Shown: positions 18,001 to 25,302 of the stretch, piece after piece
How the letters are laid out: each line of letters opens with the position of its first letter
Numbering within the stretch: the first letter of the stretch is position 1
From: an uncultured Collinsella sp.
Lineage (GTDB): Bacteria > Actinomycetota > Coriobacteriia > Coriobacteriales > Coriobacteriaceae
Length of the DNA stretch: 64,000 bases
Assembly: GCA_902465265.1 (NCBI GenBank)
Contig: CABQMF010000002.1
Coordinates: 1 to 64,000 of the forward strand
Direction of reading: 5' to 3'
Translations under genes and position numbers: made by a program
Notes under the pieces: model-generated
Seen by the model: only the letters and a program-made list of their open reading frames with translations
Databases searched by the model: none
Told to the model about the DNA's origin: nothing

Positions 18001-18615
18001 CAAGCAAGGCGTCGGGCTCTTCATGATCTGCGAATAGTTGTAAGTGTGGCCGCCTTCACGATAAGTGCCGTTGCCGACTTCATCAGTCTTATAGCCCGAG
18101 AACTTTACAATTGCGACCCGATGCTGCTTGGACTCATCCGAGATCTTTGCATTTTCTTCGGCGATCTTTTCGATAAAGCTATTGGCCGCGGTCTTCAGCG
18201 CATCAATGCGCTTGGTGCGGTCGCTTGAGCTCATAGGATCGTTCATTGAGCCAGAAGCATCCAGCACCAGTACAATGTCGAGCGGCTTGGGGACCGTCGT
18301 CGTCGTGTTGGACGTCGAGGATATCGCCGAAAGTGTGGTGAGGAAGTCTGACCCCTCGCCGGCCTCGACTGTCTTGTCGGTCCAGATTCGGCCGACGTTT
18401 TGTGTCGTGATTTTGCCGCTGTCGTCAGAGCCGGCGGCCCAATACGTCCAGTTGTCGCTTGTATGGGGGTCGACGATCTTTCCGCTTACTGTCGGTCCGT
18501 CCATTCCGGTGCTGGACCTGGCGTTGGCCTCGGGCAGCATGGCAAATGCTGCAGCCGGCAACACAAGCACTACGGCAAGTATCACCGCCAAGAGACCCCT
18601 CGTGTACTTACTCAT
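12016..18615 (-). CDS. Giant LPTTG-anchored adhesin: VWA plus isopeptide repeats
   Basis: 2199 residues. A signal peptide (~1-32) is followed by a von Willebrand A domain (~110-370) with MIDAS motif DASGS, then a linker region (~370-660). About eleven tandem domains of the streptococcal pilin isopeptide-linkage (FctA/Spy0128) type occupy ~665-2140, each with a KxLxGRxxxxxEFxF start, a YTYTLxE-like centre and an FxNxY end. A proline-rich spacer precedes LPTTG (2167-2171), a membrane helix and an RKR tail. Sortase would link it to peptidoglycan, and intramolecular Lys-Asn bonds would stiffen the stalk. Domains 3 and 4 are near identical. Domain 9 has a long acidic insertion. A GAAGGGAG ribosome site supports the start. 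It stands alone, with no sortase or pilin gene beside it. Confidence 0.9.
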   Translation of the reverse strand: MSKYTRGLLAVILAVVLVLPAAAFAMLPEANARSSTGMDGPTVSGKIVDPHTSDNWTYWAAGSDDSGKITTQNVGRIWTDKTVEAGEGSDFLTTLSAISSTSNTTTTVPKPLDIVLVLDASGSMNDPMSSSDRTKRIDALKTAANSFIEKIAEENAKISDESKQHRVAIVKFSGYKTDEVGNGTYREGGHTYNYSQIMKSPTPCLGDGVNSLKSTVSSISPAGATRADYGMDLAKDISGRADAKKVVLFFTDGSPTSYSSFEPSVANGAINKANGMKKDGTVIYTIGIFSGANPSADPTASSTINENKFMHAVSSNYPAASSSISYWDEWTIDFGARAENANYYKSAKNAKELEDIFKDISESITEVVGYPTETHDGYANKSGYITFTDELGDYMQVDNFTEVEYNGTTFVDPVKSTTGNVDAYAFAGEAANLVITVQRAAAGDPQQGDIVEVKIPASLIPLRNFDVDETKGTLTVNDVDPIRVKYASSVKAIARENLFTPDEALKKYIDENAVDEQGSKSVAFYANKWSGDPDLGDTIANFKPAATNRYYFFQKQTPIYTDPACTQPAKEQLASDRLYYYQDEFEIADASRKLDHGTTVIEFAGRHAAQFADAVVADESGNLSFSAGTARLAFIDELHTDKNPNATGTASDVLNPRWNDTSSKATATHVNSYLGNNGKISYKYNMTPATVDTKASFGLTKVLEGRAWTDADEFKFELSATSENDAPMPTSATAIVTKDNTAIGFGEITYTEPGTYVYKVSEKNAGTTVDGITYSGNVAEITVTVTPNKKGKLSAAVEVTSGKAKFENTYTTNPVESSVTSQIAVAKVLTGRDLTAGEFSFELREVKGGDSELIETVENDAEGNVTFKPIKYTEIGQHTYTLHEVAGDAGGIDYDNAVYTIVTTIADNGKGELVATHELKGAEGVKSIEFKNAYNLTPESFSVTDQITATKVLDGRDLKEGEFSFELVEGNDVVATGTNDARGKITMTGIEYTAAGEHTYTLREVNGGTASNGISYDGKTYTIVTTITDNGDGTLGAAHKLQGAETAEFKNSYNLTPSSSSVTDQITATKVLDGRDLKEGEFSFELVEGNDVVATGTNDARGKITMTGIEYTAAGEHAYTLREVPSDAGNGITYDGKTYTIETTITDNGRGELVAKHELKGDDEAKFSNSYKPNPGESSVTDQITATKVLTGRELAADEFSFELVEGEGEDAKIIATGTNAADGTITMSAVKYDKPGKHTYTLREVKGGTTSKGITYSDAKYIIETTITDNGDGTLKAEHVLKGTEPAEFKNSYSVTPIDAELDFDLSKAIDGRDWTDSDKFSFTITAPEGTPLPDPATVTVSKKSVDDNGVAAIKFGKIHYTAAGTYKYEIRENAGNAAGMAYDARVATAEVTVTEDGEGNLTANVTKKESGRFTNTYRSELDYAAAGGLKLSKTLSGRPMTEGQFTFTVTPADEASAIALGLHEGANVYKSPATAEATVGLIDILAGHEVKFTQADAGKTFTYTVAEKNDGQPGYTYDEAVRTVTIAIADDGAGTLTATTTVTGNPDKGTLVTEYKTGAATVESAVVPFRNSYSATTDAPGGAVAQVVATKTLTGRPLADGEFYFGIAYAGEKEAIEGTCVTNVNGQVSFGALHYTTEMLADLVNAKRAIRTDTDANLAWTINYTAFEYTSSLAAKGITAAKSSFSFKVIVVDNGDGTLTAKPDYGGVEPVFENVYGTDAADAALAGTKKLQADEGLTPGDITGKFTFTVTADEAGAPMPEHTTVTNDAAGNVDFGKIHFTLDDLNRALGVTDDATDKAEADEADEAEADEAEAEEADADADANADEPSDESEPADPAAPRSHTFTYTVAESGSAPGVTNDASATRKVSYTVTDDGAGHLRVVRNGDDGAAFTFTNTYSVTPTDSSVTDQVKTVKRLTGRDLAAGEFTFDLLEDGVTVASGTNDANGTVTLSPIRYEAPGTHTYMLREACPNALGLYKGVTYDSATYTVVTTVSDNGDGTLTATHKLEGTTESAGFTNKYHAMPTQVSIGAVKVLEGRELKKDEFSFKLVGEDIESTVTNDADGKINFDKFEYDEPGTYVYTISEVKGDEAGMTYDKSVFTATVNVVDDGEGNLKANVAFTKGDKSVEGIVFNNTYKKPETPVPTPDPGTPKTVTNIVKTVKGFLPTTGDQQAAALLMAFVIAMAGVGALVWGIRKR

Positions 18616-18716
18616 CGCGTCTCCCTTCTCGCGGTCTCAGACCTTGCATCAGCCTAAAGTTACGGAATGAAACACAATTAGGGCAGGTGACACACGTTCC
18701 AGATTTGATTTTGGGC

Positions 18717-18734
18717 GTGAGACAAATGTCTCAC
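18717..18734. promoter_or_regulatory. Candidate operator upstream of the adhesin
   Basis: The palindrome GTGAGACA-AA-TGTCTCAC lies about 100 bp upstream of the adhesin start. A further half-site GAGACA is at 18742. It could be the binding site of a dimeric repressor or activator; no regulator gene is adjacent. Promoter boxes are not clear. Confidence 0.4.
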
Positions 18735-18841
18735 CAAAGTTGAGACACGAGGGTTTTCGCAGGAAAACGGGTGCGGCTCGGAGCCGACAGGCCAAAATGA
18801 TCCGTTTTCCTCCGTCTCCGGGGGATCAATTGGTGGTGCTC

Positions 18842-19001
18842 GTTACGAGATCGGCCCATCTACTACGTTTGAATCGATACCCCCGACCATAACCGCTTTT
18901 CATGAAAAACCGCAGGCGTTCTACCTGCAATTTTGTTTTCGCGTTTTTTGGCATGGTTGAGGGTAGCGGCCTAAACGTAGTAGATGGGCCCATTTCGTGG
19001 C
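18842..19001. repeat. Type II palindromic element, copy 2
   Basis: Arms at 18842-18870 and 18973-19001 share the CGGCCCATCTACTACGTTT sequence with the other type II elements. The interior contains TTCTACCTGC. The linker motif CAAAATGATCCGTTTTCC occurs on both sides (18793-18814 and 19032-19053). Confidence 0.85.
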
Positions 19002-19094
19002 AGACGGGTCACGTGGCAGCCCTCGCAAGGCCAAAATGATCCGTTTTCCTCCGTCCACGGGAGTTAAAGGGCTGTTACGGATATGGTGCTATTT

Positions 19095-19248
19095 CAAAAC
19101 TATGCCGGATTACGGGGCAAAAGTCGGAGCCCTCATCCATACCCCCATTTTTTGAAAAACGGCAGGCTATCTACCTGCGGCTTTGTTTTTGCGATTTCCT
19201 GCATGGTCGGTGGTTCGCTATCCAGCCCCGTAATCCGGCATAGTTTTG
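19095..19248. repeat. Type I palindromic element, copy 2
   Basis: The 24-bp arms at 19095-19118 and 19225-19248 (CAAAACTATGCCGGATTACG...) are perfect reverse complements. It pairs with the type II element 94 bp to its left and has a TCTACCTGCGGCTTTG core. It lies downstream of the hydrogenase operon. Confidence 0.85.
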
Positions 19249-19279
19249 TTCGTGGCGGCCCAACCGCGCGCTTAAGCGC

Positions 19280-19313
19280 GGGGCCGGCGGGGCAATTTTG
19301 CCCCACCGGCCCC
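19280..19313 (-). terminator. GC-rich hairpin after the hydrogenase operon
   Basis: GGGGCCGG-C-GGGGCAA/TTGCCCC-A-CCGGCCCC forms a long stem about 35 bp beyond the last Ech gene. No U-tract follows, so termination is probable but not certain. Confidence 0.45.
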
Positions 19314-19352
19314 TATTCCAGCTCTATTCCAGCTCTATTCCAGCGCTATTCC
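19312..19352. repeat. Short tandem repeat CTATTCCAGCT
   Basis: Three and a half copies of the 11-bp unit CTATTCCAGCT/G run directly into the stop codon of the last hydrogenase gene. The stop TAG is itself part of the first unit on the complement, so changes in copy number would not alter the protein. Confidence 0.8.
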
Positions 19353-19687
19353 GGTTTGGTTTCTACCGTGGGAGTCTTGTCCACCGCAACTGGAGTGCGG
19401 GCGGTGTCCATGCTCAGACAGTGTTTGGGGCAGCTTTCGATGCACTCGCCGCATACCACGCAGGCGTACGGGTCAATCGACCAGGTACCGCCTTTGCGAC
19501 CGACCGCGAGCGCGCCCGCCGGGCAGCGCCGCGCGCACATGCCGCAGCAGATGCACACGTTCATGTCGTTGACGATATGCCCGCGCAAGCGCTCGGGCGC
19601 CGTCAGCTCCTCCTGCGGATAGCAAACCGTGACCGGCTGCTTGACCATAGAACCCAAGGCCGTCTTGGCAAATGTCAGTAAACTCAT
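19346..19687 (-). CDS. echF: Ech hydrogenase polyferredoxin subunit
   Basis: 113 residues with two [4Fe-4S] motifs: CICCGMCARRCP at ~44-55 and CVVCGECIESCP at ~77-88. It matches the EchF/HycF/NuoI-type subunit that passes electrons from soluble ferredoxin to the small subunit. It is the last gene of the leftward Ech operon, 7 bp after echE. An AAAGGTAGG ribosome site precedes the ATG. The short threonine/proline tail is typical of variable C-termini in this family. Confidence 0.88.
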   Translation of the reverse strand: MSLLTFAKTALGSMVKQPVTVCYPQEELTAPERLRGHIVNDMNVCICCGMCARRCPAGALAVGRKGGTWSIDPYACVVCGECIESCPKHCLSMDTARTPVAVDKTPTVETKPE

Positions 19688-19694
19688 GCCACGC

Positions 19695-20783
19695 CTACCT
19701 TTCCGTACAGCTAATGCAGGGGTCGATGGTCAGGATAATCATGGGCACGTTGGCAAGGAGCACGCCCTGCAGCGCATGTGTCAGACCCGCCAGGTTCTGC
19801 GACGTCGGTGTGCGCACGCGGAAGCGGTCCAGGTTCTTGGTGCCGTTGCCGCGTACATAGTAGTACGCCTCGCCGCGCGGCTGCTCAATCACAACCTCGC
19901 CACGCGCGCCGTCAGCCGGCGTAAGCTTGGTGCGCCCGCCGATGCCGTCGTGCGGAATCTTGCCCACAAGCTCCTTAATGATGTCCATGGCCTGCATGAC
20001 CTCGGCACAACGCACCTGGCAGCGGGCATAGCAGTCGCCGTCGGTCGCCACGATAGGCTCAAACGCGGCCAGGTCCGCATAGGCACCGTCGCCGAACATG
20101 CGCACGTCGTAATCCACGCCCGAAGCGCGCCCGAATGGGCCGACCATCGACAGATCAAGCGCGTCCTTCTTGCTGATCACACCCACGCCATGCAGGCGCT
20201 CGCCGCAGCTGTTGTCGTCCAAAAACGTATGCACCAGGGCCTCGTAGTCGGGACGCATGGCATCGAGCGTCTGCACAATACCCGCCAGCTCAGAGTCCTC
20301 AATATCGTGCTTAAGGCCGCCGATCTCGTTAATCGAAAGGATCACGCGGCCGCCGCACGTGCTCTCAAAGATCTTGAGAATCTGCTCGCGCAGGGTCCAC
20401 GAACGATAGAACAGCGCCTCGAAGCCAAAGGCATCGGCGAGCAGGCCCAACCACAGCAGATGCGAGTGGATGCGCGAAAGCTCATGCAGAATGGCGCGGA
20501 TATACTGCACGCGGCCGGGCACCTCGATGTCGAGCATGCGCTCGCAGGCGCTGGCATAGCCGCAGCTATGGCCCACGGCGCAAATGCCGCAGATGCGCTC
20601 GGCGATGTAGCCAAACTGGTGCATATCGCGCTTTTCGGTGAGCTTCTCGAGTCCGCGGTGCACAAAGCCGATCTGCGGAATTGCCTCGATGACGCGGTCA
20701 TCCTCGATCACCAGGTCCAGATGAAGCGGCTCGGGCAGCACCGGGTGCTGCGGGCCAAACGGAATAACGGAGCGATGTGCCAT
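19695..20783 (-). CDS. echE: Ech-type [NiFe] hydrogenase large subunit
   Basis: 362 residues. Both nickel-binding motifs are intact: RICGICAVGH (Arg63, Cys65, Cys68, His72) and C-terminal DPCISCTER (Cys356, Cys359). The protein ends exactly at this second motif. As known for CooH/Ech-type subunits, it therefore has no C-terminal extension to be cleaved by a maturation protease. Keeping all four cysteines separates it from complex I NuoD and supports true H2 chemistry: proton reduction with ferredoxin electrons. Maturation genes (hyp) are not in this window. Confidence 0.92.
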   Translation of the reverse strand: MAHRSVIPFGPQHPVLPEPLHLDLVIEDDRVIEAIPQIGFVHRGLEKLTEKRDMHQFGYIAERICGICAVGHSCGYASACERMLDIEVPGRVQYIRAILHELSRIHSHLLWLGLLADAFGFEALFYRSWTLREQILKIFESTCGGRVILSINEIGGLKHDIEDSELAGIVQTLDAMRPDYEALVHTFLDDNSCGERLHGVGVISKKDALDLSMVGPFGRASGVDYDVRMFGDGAYADLAAFEPIVATDGDCYARCQVRCAEVMQAMDIIKELVGKIPHDGIGGRTKLTPADGARGEVVIEQPRGEAYYYVRGNGTKNLDRFRVRTPTSQNLAGLTHALQGVLLANVPMIILTIDPCISCTER

Positions 20784-20788
20784 GGACC

Positions 20789-21505
20789 TTACGCCTCCTT
20801 TTTCTGCTTGTCGCGGGCGGCCTTGGCGGCAAGCGCCGCGCGGACCTTGGCCGCTTTCTCGGGATCCATGGCGGCGAGCTTTGCCTCCATCTCGGCAGCC
20901 TTGAGCGCGGCCTTCGCAGCGGCATCGTCATGTTGAGCATCGGAGCCGGCAGCCGCAGCGGGCTGAGCGACGGCAGCGTTCACAGCATCGCCGGCACCCG
21001 CGACGCCCTCCCCTGCAGCAGCGGCGGCAACGGCCTTCTCGGCTACGGCCTTGCGTGCCTTGGCCTCGGCGGCGGCACGGACCTTCATGGCCTTCTCGCG
21101 CGCGGCCTTCACCTCGGGCGTGATGACGCTCATGGGCTCGGCAGTCGAAACCTGGTAGAAAAAGCCCTTAAAGTCAACCTGCATGTCGGTGATGGCAAGA
21201 CCAAAAAGGTCATGCGCCTCATTTTCAAACGGAAATACCGCCGGATAGTACGAGCTGATGGACGGAATCTCCTGGTACTGATCAATTCCCTCAACCACCA
21301 GGTTCTCGATCGCATAGTTTCCGTCCCGCGCGATCTGCTCTTGCACAGCACGAACGTTGATAAACGTATAGACCAGGCGATACGATCCGTCGTCCACACA
21401 GCGCTCGGCATGCATCTGCACAAAGCGTGCGCCGACGCCCTTGAGCGCCTGGACATGCGGCAGGAGCTCGTCGATCCCGACGGTGGTATAGATAGCCTTT
21501 TGCAT
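20789..21505 (-). CDS. echD: Ech hydrogenase NuoC-like subunit with Ala-rich tail
   Basis: 238 residues. The first ~135 match the NuoC/HycE N-terminal (30 kDa) family, including the conserved FPFENEAHDLFGL. The remaining ~100 residues are an alanine/lysine/glutamate-rich, likely helical tail absent from standard EchD. The start ATG shares its A with the echC stop (TAATG) and has AAGGAGG upstream, so the two are translationally coupled. The subunit forms the structural arm of the hydrogenase with EchE and EchC. Confidence 0.88.
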   Translation of the reverse strand: MQKAIYTTVGIDELLPHVQALKGVGARFVQMHAERCVDDGSYRLVYTFINVRAVQEQIARDGNYAIENLVVEGIDQYQEIPSISSYYPAVFPFENEAHDLFGLAITDMQVDFKGFFYQVSTAEPMSVITPEVKAAREKAMKVRAAAEAKARKAVAEKAVAAAAAGEGVAGAGDAVNAAVAQPAAAAGSDAQHDDAAAKAALKAAEMEAKLAAMDPEKAAKVRAALAAKAARDKQKKEA

Positions 21506-22122
21506 TACTCGGCCTCCTTTGCAGCGGCGGGCGTCTCAGCAGGTGCATCGCCAGCGGCGGGTGCGGCGGGCTTCCCAGCAGGCGCGTCACCGGCACCGTC
21601 AGCCCCGGCCCCCGCAGCCACAAACCCGTCCTCGCCCAGCTCAACGCCACCGTCCCAGGTTGCGGCACCGCCCACGGTGAGTGGATCGCCACCGGCGCGC
21701 ATCACGGCCTCCTTCTGATCCAGGATGCCGCATGCCTCCACAATGGCATCGATCACCGTCTCGGGGCGAATGGCGCACCCGGGCGCGTACACGTCCACGG
21801 GGATCGCGCGGTCCACGCCGCCGATCACGTTATAGGCATCGCGGAACACGCCGCCCGAGCACGCGCAAATGCCGCAGGCCACCACGCACTTGGGCTCGAG
21901 CATCTGGCTGTAGATCTGACGCACGACGGGCAGGTTCTGGGCATTGACCGACCCCGTCACCAAAAAGATATCCGCATGCTTGGGGTTGCCGGTGTTGACC
22001 ACGCCAAAGCGCTCCGCATCGAACAGCGGCGTGAGCGAGGCCAGCACCTCGATATCGCATCCGTTGCAGCTCGAGCCGTCGTAATGAATAACCCACGGCG
22101 AGCGCGACATTTTATGATCCAT
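21505..22122 (-). CDS. echC: Ech hydrogenase small subunit (NuoB-like)
   Basis: 205 residues. The core (1-145) is the complex I 20 kDa/NuoB fold with cysteines of the proximal [4Fe-4S] cluster at SSCNGCD (Cys19, Cys22), CGIC(AC)SGG and APGCAIRPE. The last ~50 residues are an alanine/proline-rich tail that is unusual for the family. AGGAGG lies 8 bp before the ATG. It carries electrons from EchF to the nickel site in EchE. Confidence 0.9.
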   Translation of the reverse strand: MDHKMSRSPWVIHYDGSSCNGCDIEVLASLTPLFDAERFGVVNTGNPKHADIFLVTGSVNAQNLPVVRQIYSQMLEPKCVVACGICACSGGVFRDAYNVIGGVDRAIPVDVYAPGCAIRPETVIDAIVEACGILDQKEAVMRAGGDPLTVGGAATWDGGVELGEDGFVAAGAGADGAGDAPAGKPAAPAAGDAPAETPAAAKEAE

Positions 22123-22134
22123 GGATGCCGCCTC

Positions 22135-25017
22135 CTAAATAAACACGTCGACGAGGATGGGCATAAGGTTGAGCAGGCCAAACACCAGCGCCACGCCCCA
22201 TCCGAGCTTAAAGCAGCTGCGCCAAGTGCTGCGCGCGAAGGTGTTGTCGATCAGGACCTCGACAAAGTACGTCGCGGCCATCACGACCAGGGCGACCACC
22301 CAGCTCACCGGGTTGTCCCAAACAAAGAACATGCCCACCCACATCAAAAACAGCACGGTCTCGCACCAGTGCATAAGGGTCATCTTGGCCAGCGTGCCGC
22401 CGCTCATCTCGGTGGCGACGCCCTGGACGATCTCCTGATGCGCGTGATGCGAGTACGAAAGGTCAAACGGCGACTTGCGCAACTTGATGGTAAGCACCGC
22501 GAGCAGCGCGAGGAAAATGGGCGCGCTGTACACGATGATGGGGGCCGACTGCCCCGTCACGGCGATGGAATCGAAGCTGTCGGTGGCAAGGTACAGGCCC
22601 ACGCTCATCAGCAGAACGGCAGGCTCGTAACTCATAACCTGCAGCAGCTCGCGGTCGGCGCCGACCTGGGCAAACGGGCTTTGCGTCGAGGCGGACGCCA
22701 GCACCACAAAGATCGCGGCGAGCGTCACCATAAAGGCGCACAGCAGCGTGTTGGAGCCCGACACAAAGATGCCGCCGCCCACGACGGTAAAGATGAGCGC
22801 GCACGCCATATAGGTATCGTCCATGGTATTTACGCTAGCGGGGGCCTTGCGCAGCAGCTTGGCAACGTCGTAGAAGGGCTGCAGCAGGCGCGGGCCCACG
22901 CGGCCCTGCATACGGGCGGACAGCTTGCGATCGATGCCGTCGATCAGGCCACCAACCAAAGGCGCCAGCAAGGCAAACGCCACGGTGCCAATAAAAATGC
23001 CCACGACGCCCGAACCTTCAAAATACTTGCCGCGCAGCACCGAAGGCGCGCTCATGGCAAGCCGCTCGGGCCCAATCCACGCGCAACACAGCAGCGCAAA
23101 CAAGATAATGCTGCAGCACACGACGCTACCCGCGGGGCCGATGCGCTTCTCGCCAAGGGCGTCCTCCGAGTACCAATTGCGCTTTTCGGCCTTCACCTCG
23201 TGTCCCATCGAGCCGCGGAAATGGCGATATTTGTCGGTTCCCACGCCCGAAAGGTACACGTTGACGCGCGGCTTATTGCTCACGCGGAACGACGTCAGCA
23301 GCACCACGGCGATAAACGCCACGATAACCACCATCAGATACATTGCGTCCTTGCCGATAACGTACGGCACGCGGCCAAACACCATGGCGAGGTAAGGCGA
23401 CACCAGACCGCTCGAGATGAGCGGGAAGGCTACGCAGCACAGAATCAGCAGCGCGGCGATGGTGTTGAGCGCCATCCATTCGGTCTTATGGACATTGACC
23501 TCAACGTTTTGAGCCGTGGGGTCGACGCCCGAAAGCTTGGCAAGCCACTTGCCCCAGAAGTAAAACGTCGCGGCCGAGCCAAAGGCAAGCACCATGATCA
23601 TGAGCACGTTGCCGGTCTGCGCGAACGCCACCAGGGCGCCCCACTTGGACACGAGCATGCCAAACGGCGCCACAAACATGCCCATGATGCCCAGCATCAT
23701 CAGGCGCGTCAGGTGCGGCATGCGGCTGAACATACCGTCCATGTCCTCGATATTGCGGCTGCCGATATGATGCTCGGCCGTGCCCACGCACAGGAACAGC
23801 AGCGACTTTGCCACCGTGTGGAACAGGATCAGGAAGATGGCCGCCCATACGGCCTCGGGCGCGCCGACGCCCAGGCAGGCACTGATGAGGCCCAAGTTGG
23901 AAATGGTGGAGTACGCGAGCACGCGCTTGGCGTTGCTCTGCGAGATGGCCATGAGGGCAGCGAGCAAAAACGTGATGGCACCCACACTCGTGACCATAAA
24001 GCCGGTCACGGGATAGATGGCATAGAGCGGGCTCAGCTTGACCATCAGAAACACGCCGGCTTTGACCATGGTTGACGAGTGCAGCAGGGCGCTCGTGGGG
24101 GTGGGGGCAACCATGGCACCGAGCAGCCAGGTATGGAACGGCATCTGCGCGGCCTTGGTGAGTGCGGCGAGCGACAGCAGGATGACCGGCATCACCAGCA
24201 GCGCGGATTGCGCGGTTCCGGCGCCGGAAAGCTCGATCATGCCCGAGATGGTCAGCGGCATGCCGTTAACGTGCAGGTACATGAGTCCGGCCAAAAACGC
24301 GATGCCGCCCAGCATGTTGAGGATGATCTGGGTGAAGGCGTTTTTAATGGCCTCGGGCGTACGCGTGTAGCCGATCATAAGGAACGAGCACACGGTGGTG
24401 ATTTCCCAGCCGCAGAACAGCCACTCAAGGTTGTCGCTCGTCACGATGACGAACATGGCCGAGAGGAACAGGAACATAAGCGCCAGGAACTGCGGGCGAC
24501 GGTCGGGCGCGGTCTGCCCGCGCAGCGCTGCCTCGTGCTCGTCGTGGGCCTGGAAGTCCTTCATGTAGCCCAGGGCGTACACGCAGATCAGGCTGCCGAC
24601 GATGCCGACGGCAAGCACCATGATCACGCTCATGTAGTCCAGGTAGAGCGGCGTCGCCGTGACGGCTTCGGCCGCGGGCAGCGTCATGGCTGCAAAGGCA
24701 ACGGAGCCCACTAGCTGTACTACGCCGAGCACACCGGTAAGCGCGTTCCTATATTTGTACGCGTTGTACAGGATAACGGCGCACAGAATTACGTCGATGA
24801 CGGAGCTGATGATCGAGAGCACATGCGAGGTGCCGGGGGCAACCTCAAAGCTCTGCGGACCCGTGACAAAAAACATGACGGCGACTACAACTGTCACCGC
24901 CATAATAATGCCGGAACCTATGAGCCCCACCGCATCGCGGGCGCGGTCACCGCGCGCAAGCAGCATGCCCAGCGCCGGTACCAGCGGAAACAGGGTAAGG
25001 AAATACAGTAGCGTCAT
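22135..25017 (-). CDS. echAB: Fused Ech membrane subunit: NuoL-like + NuoH-like
   Basis: 960 residues in one uninterrupted frame. Residues ~1-650 are an antiporter-type subunit (EchA/NuoL/HyfB-like) of roughly 15-16 helices. They include the proton-channel lysine/glutamate helices and ALTKAAQMPFHTWLLGAM, the most conserved part of this family. Residues ~665-960 are the NuoH/EchB-like membrane anchor (MQGRVGPRLLQPFYDVAKLL; RKSPFDLSYSHHAHQEIVQG). In known Ech complexes these are two genes. This first gene of the operon thus supplies both the ion pump and the membrane docking site. A GGGGGAG ribosome site precedes the ATG. Confidence 0.9.
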   Translation of the reverse strand: MTLLYFLTLFPLVPALGMLLARGDRARDAVGLIGSGIIMAVTVVVAVMFFVTGPQSFEVAPGTSHVLSIISSVIDVILCAVILYNAYKYRNALTGVLGVVQLVGSVAFAAMTLPAAEAVTATPLYLDYMSVIMVLAVGIVGSLICVYALGYMKDFQAHDEHEAALRGQTAPDRRPQFLALMFLFLSAMFVIVTSDNLEWLFCGWEITTVCSFLMIGYTRTPEAIKNAFTQIILNMLGGIAFLAGLMYLHVNGMPLTISGMIELSGAGTAQSALLVMPVILLSLAALTKAAQMPFHTWLLGAMVAPTPTSALLHSSTMVKAGVFLMVKLSPLYAIYPVTGFMVTSVGAITFLLAALMAISQSNAKRVLAYSTISNLGLISACLGVGAPEAVWAAIFLILFHTVAKSLLFLCVGTAEHHIGSRNIEDMDGMFSRMPHLTRLMMLGIMGMFVAPFGMLVSKWGALVAFAQTGNVLMIMVLAFGSAATFYFWGKWLAKLSGVDPTAQNVEVNVHKTEWMALNTIAALLILCCVAFPLISSGLVSPYLAMVFGRVPYVIGKDAMYLMVVIVAFIAVVLLTSFRVSNKPRVNVYLSGVGTDKYRHFRGSMGHEVKAEKRNWYSEDALGEKRIGPAGSVVCCSIILFALLCCAWIGPERLAMSAPSVLRGKYFEGSGVVGIFIGTVAFALLAPLVGGLIDGIDRKLSARMQGRVGPRLLQPFYDVAKLLRKAPASVNTMDDTYMACALIFTVVGGGIFVSGSNTLLCAFMVTLAAIFVVLASASTQSPFAQVGADRELLQVMSYEPAVLLMSVGLYLATDSFDSIAVTGQSAPIIVYSAPIFLALLAVLTIKLRKSPFDLSYSHHAHQEIVQGVATEMSGGTLAKMTLMHWCETVLFLMWVGMFFVWDNPVSWVVALVVMAATYFVEVLIDNTFARSTWRSCFKLGWGVALVFGLLNLMPILVDVFI

Positions 25018-25264
25018 ACCATCACTCCCCCATGCAAAAACGCTGCAATTGTTTAACGTTATAGCTCAATTGAGGAGCAATGGCGGCAGGTTTTCGGTCA
25101 ACTGGGGAGTTTTAGGCGTACGGGGCAAGGGCGTGTCCGCTTTGGAGCAGAGAGGCGACGCTCCCCCTATTGCAGCGATGGGCGCGCGGGCACTGCACGC
25201 GGTTTATTGGCCACTTTGAAGGATGTCCCGATAGGCACGCGGCGATCCGAAAAGTTGGCACGGC
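25018..25264. other. Gene-free region upstream of the Ech operon
   Basis: No coding sequence is recognised. The Ech operon promoter should be within the first ~100 bp, but I cannot place boxes with confidence. A TAGCTCAATTGAGGAGCAA imperfect palindrome is visible at about 25062-25080. Confidence 0.4.
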
Positions 25265-25290
25265 AAGAAAAATGCGCCCCCGTGGGCGCA
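25265..25290 (-). terminator. Terminator of the orphan HTH gene
   Basis: The stem TGCGCCC-ACG-GGGGCGCA is followed on the complement by TTTTTCTT. It lies 13 bp past the HTH gene stop codon. A classic intrinsic terminator. Confidence 0.85.
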
Positions 25291-25302
25291 CCATCCCGTT
25301 CG

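Noticed and set aside
12016..18615. A pilus operon
   Set aside because: The isopeptide domains are pilin-like, but there is no neighbouring sortase or second pilin gene, so a single-chain adhesin fits better.
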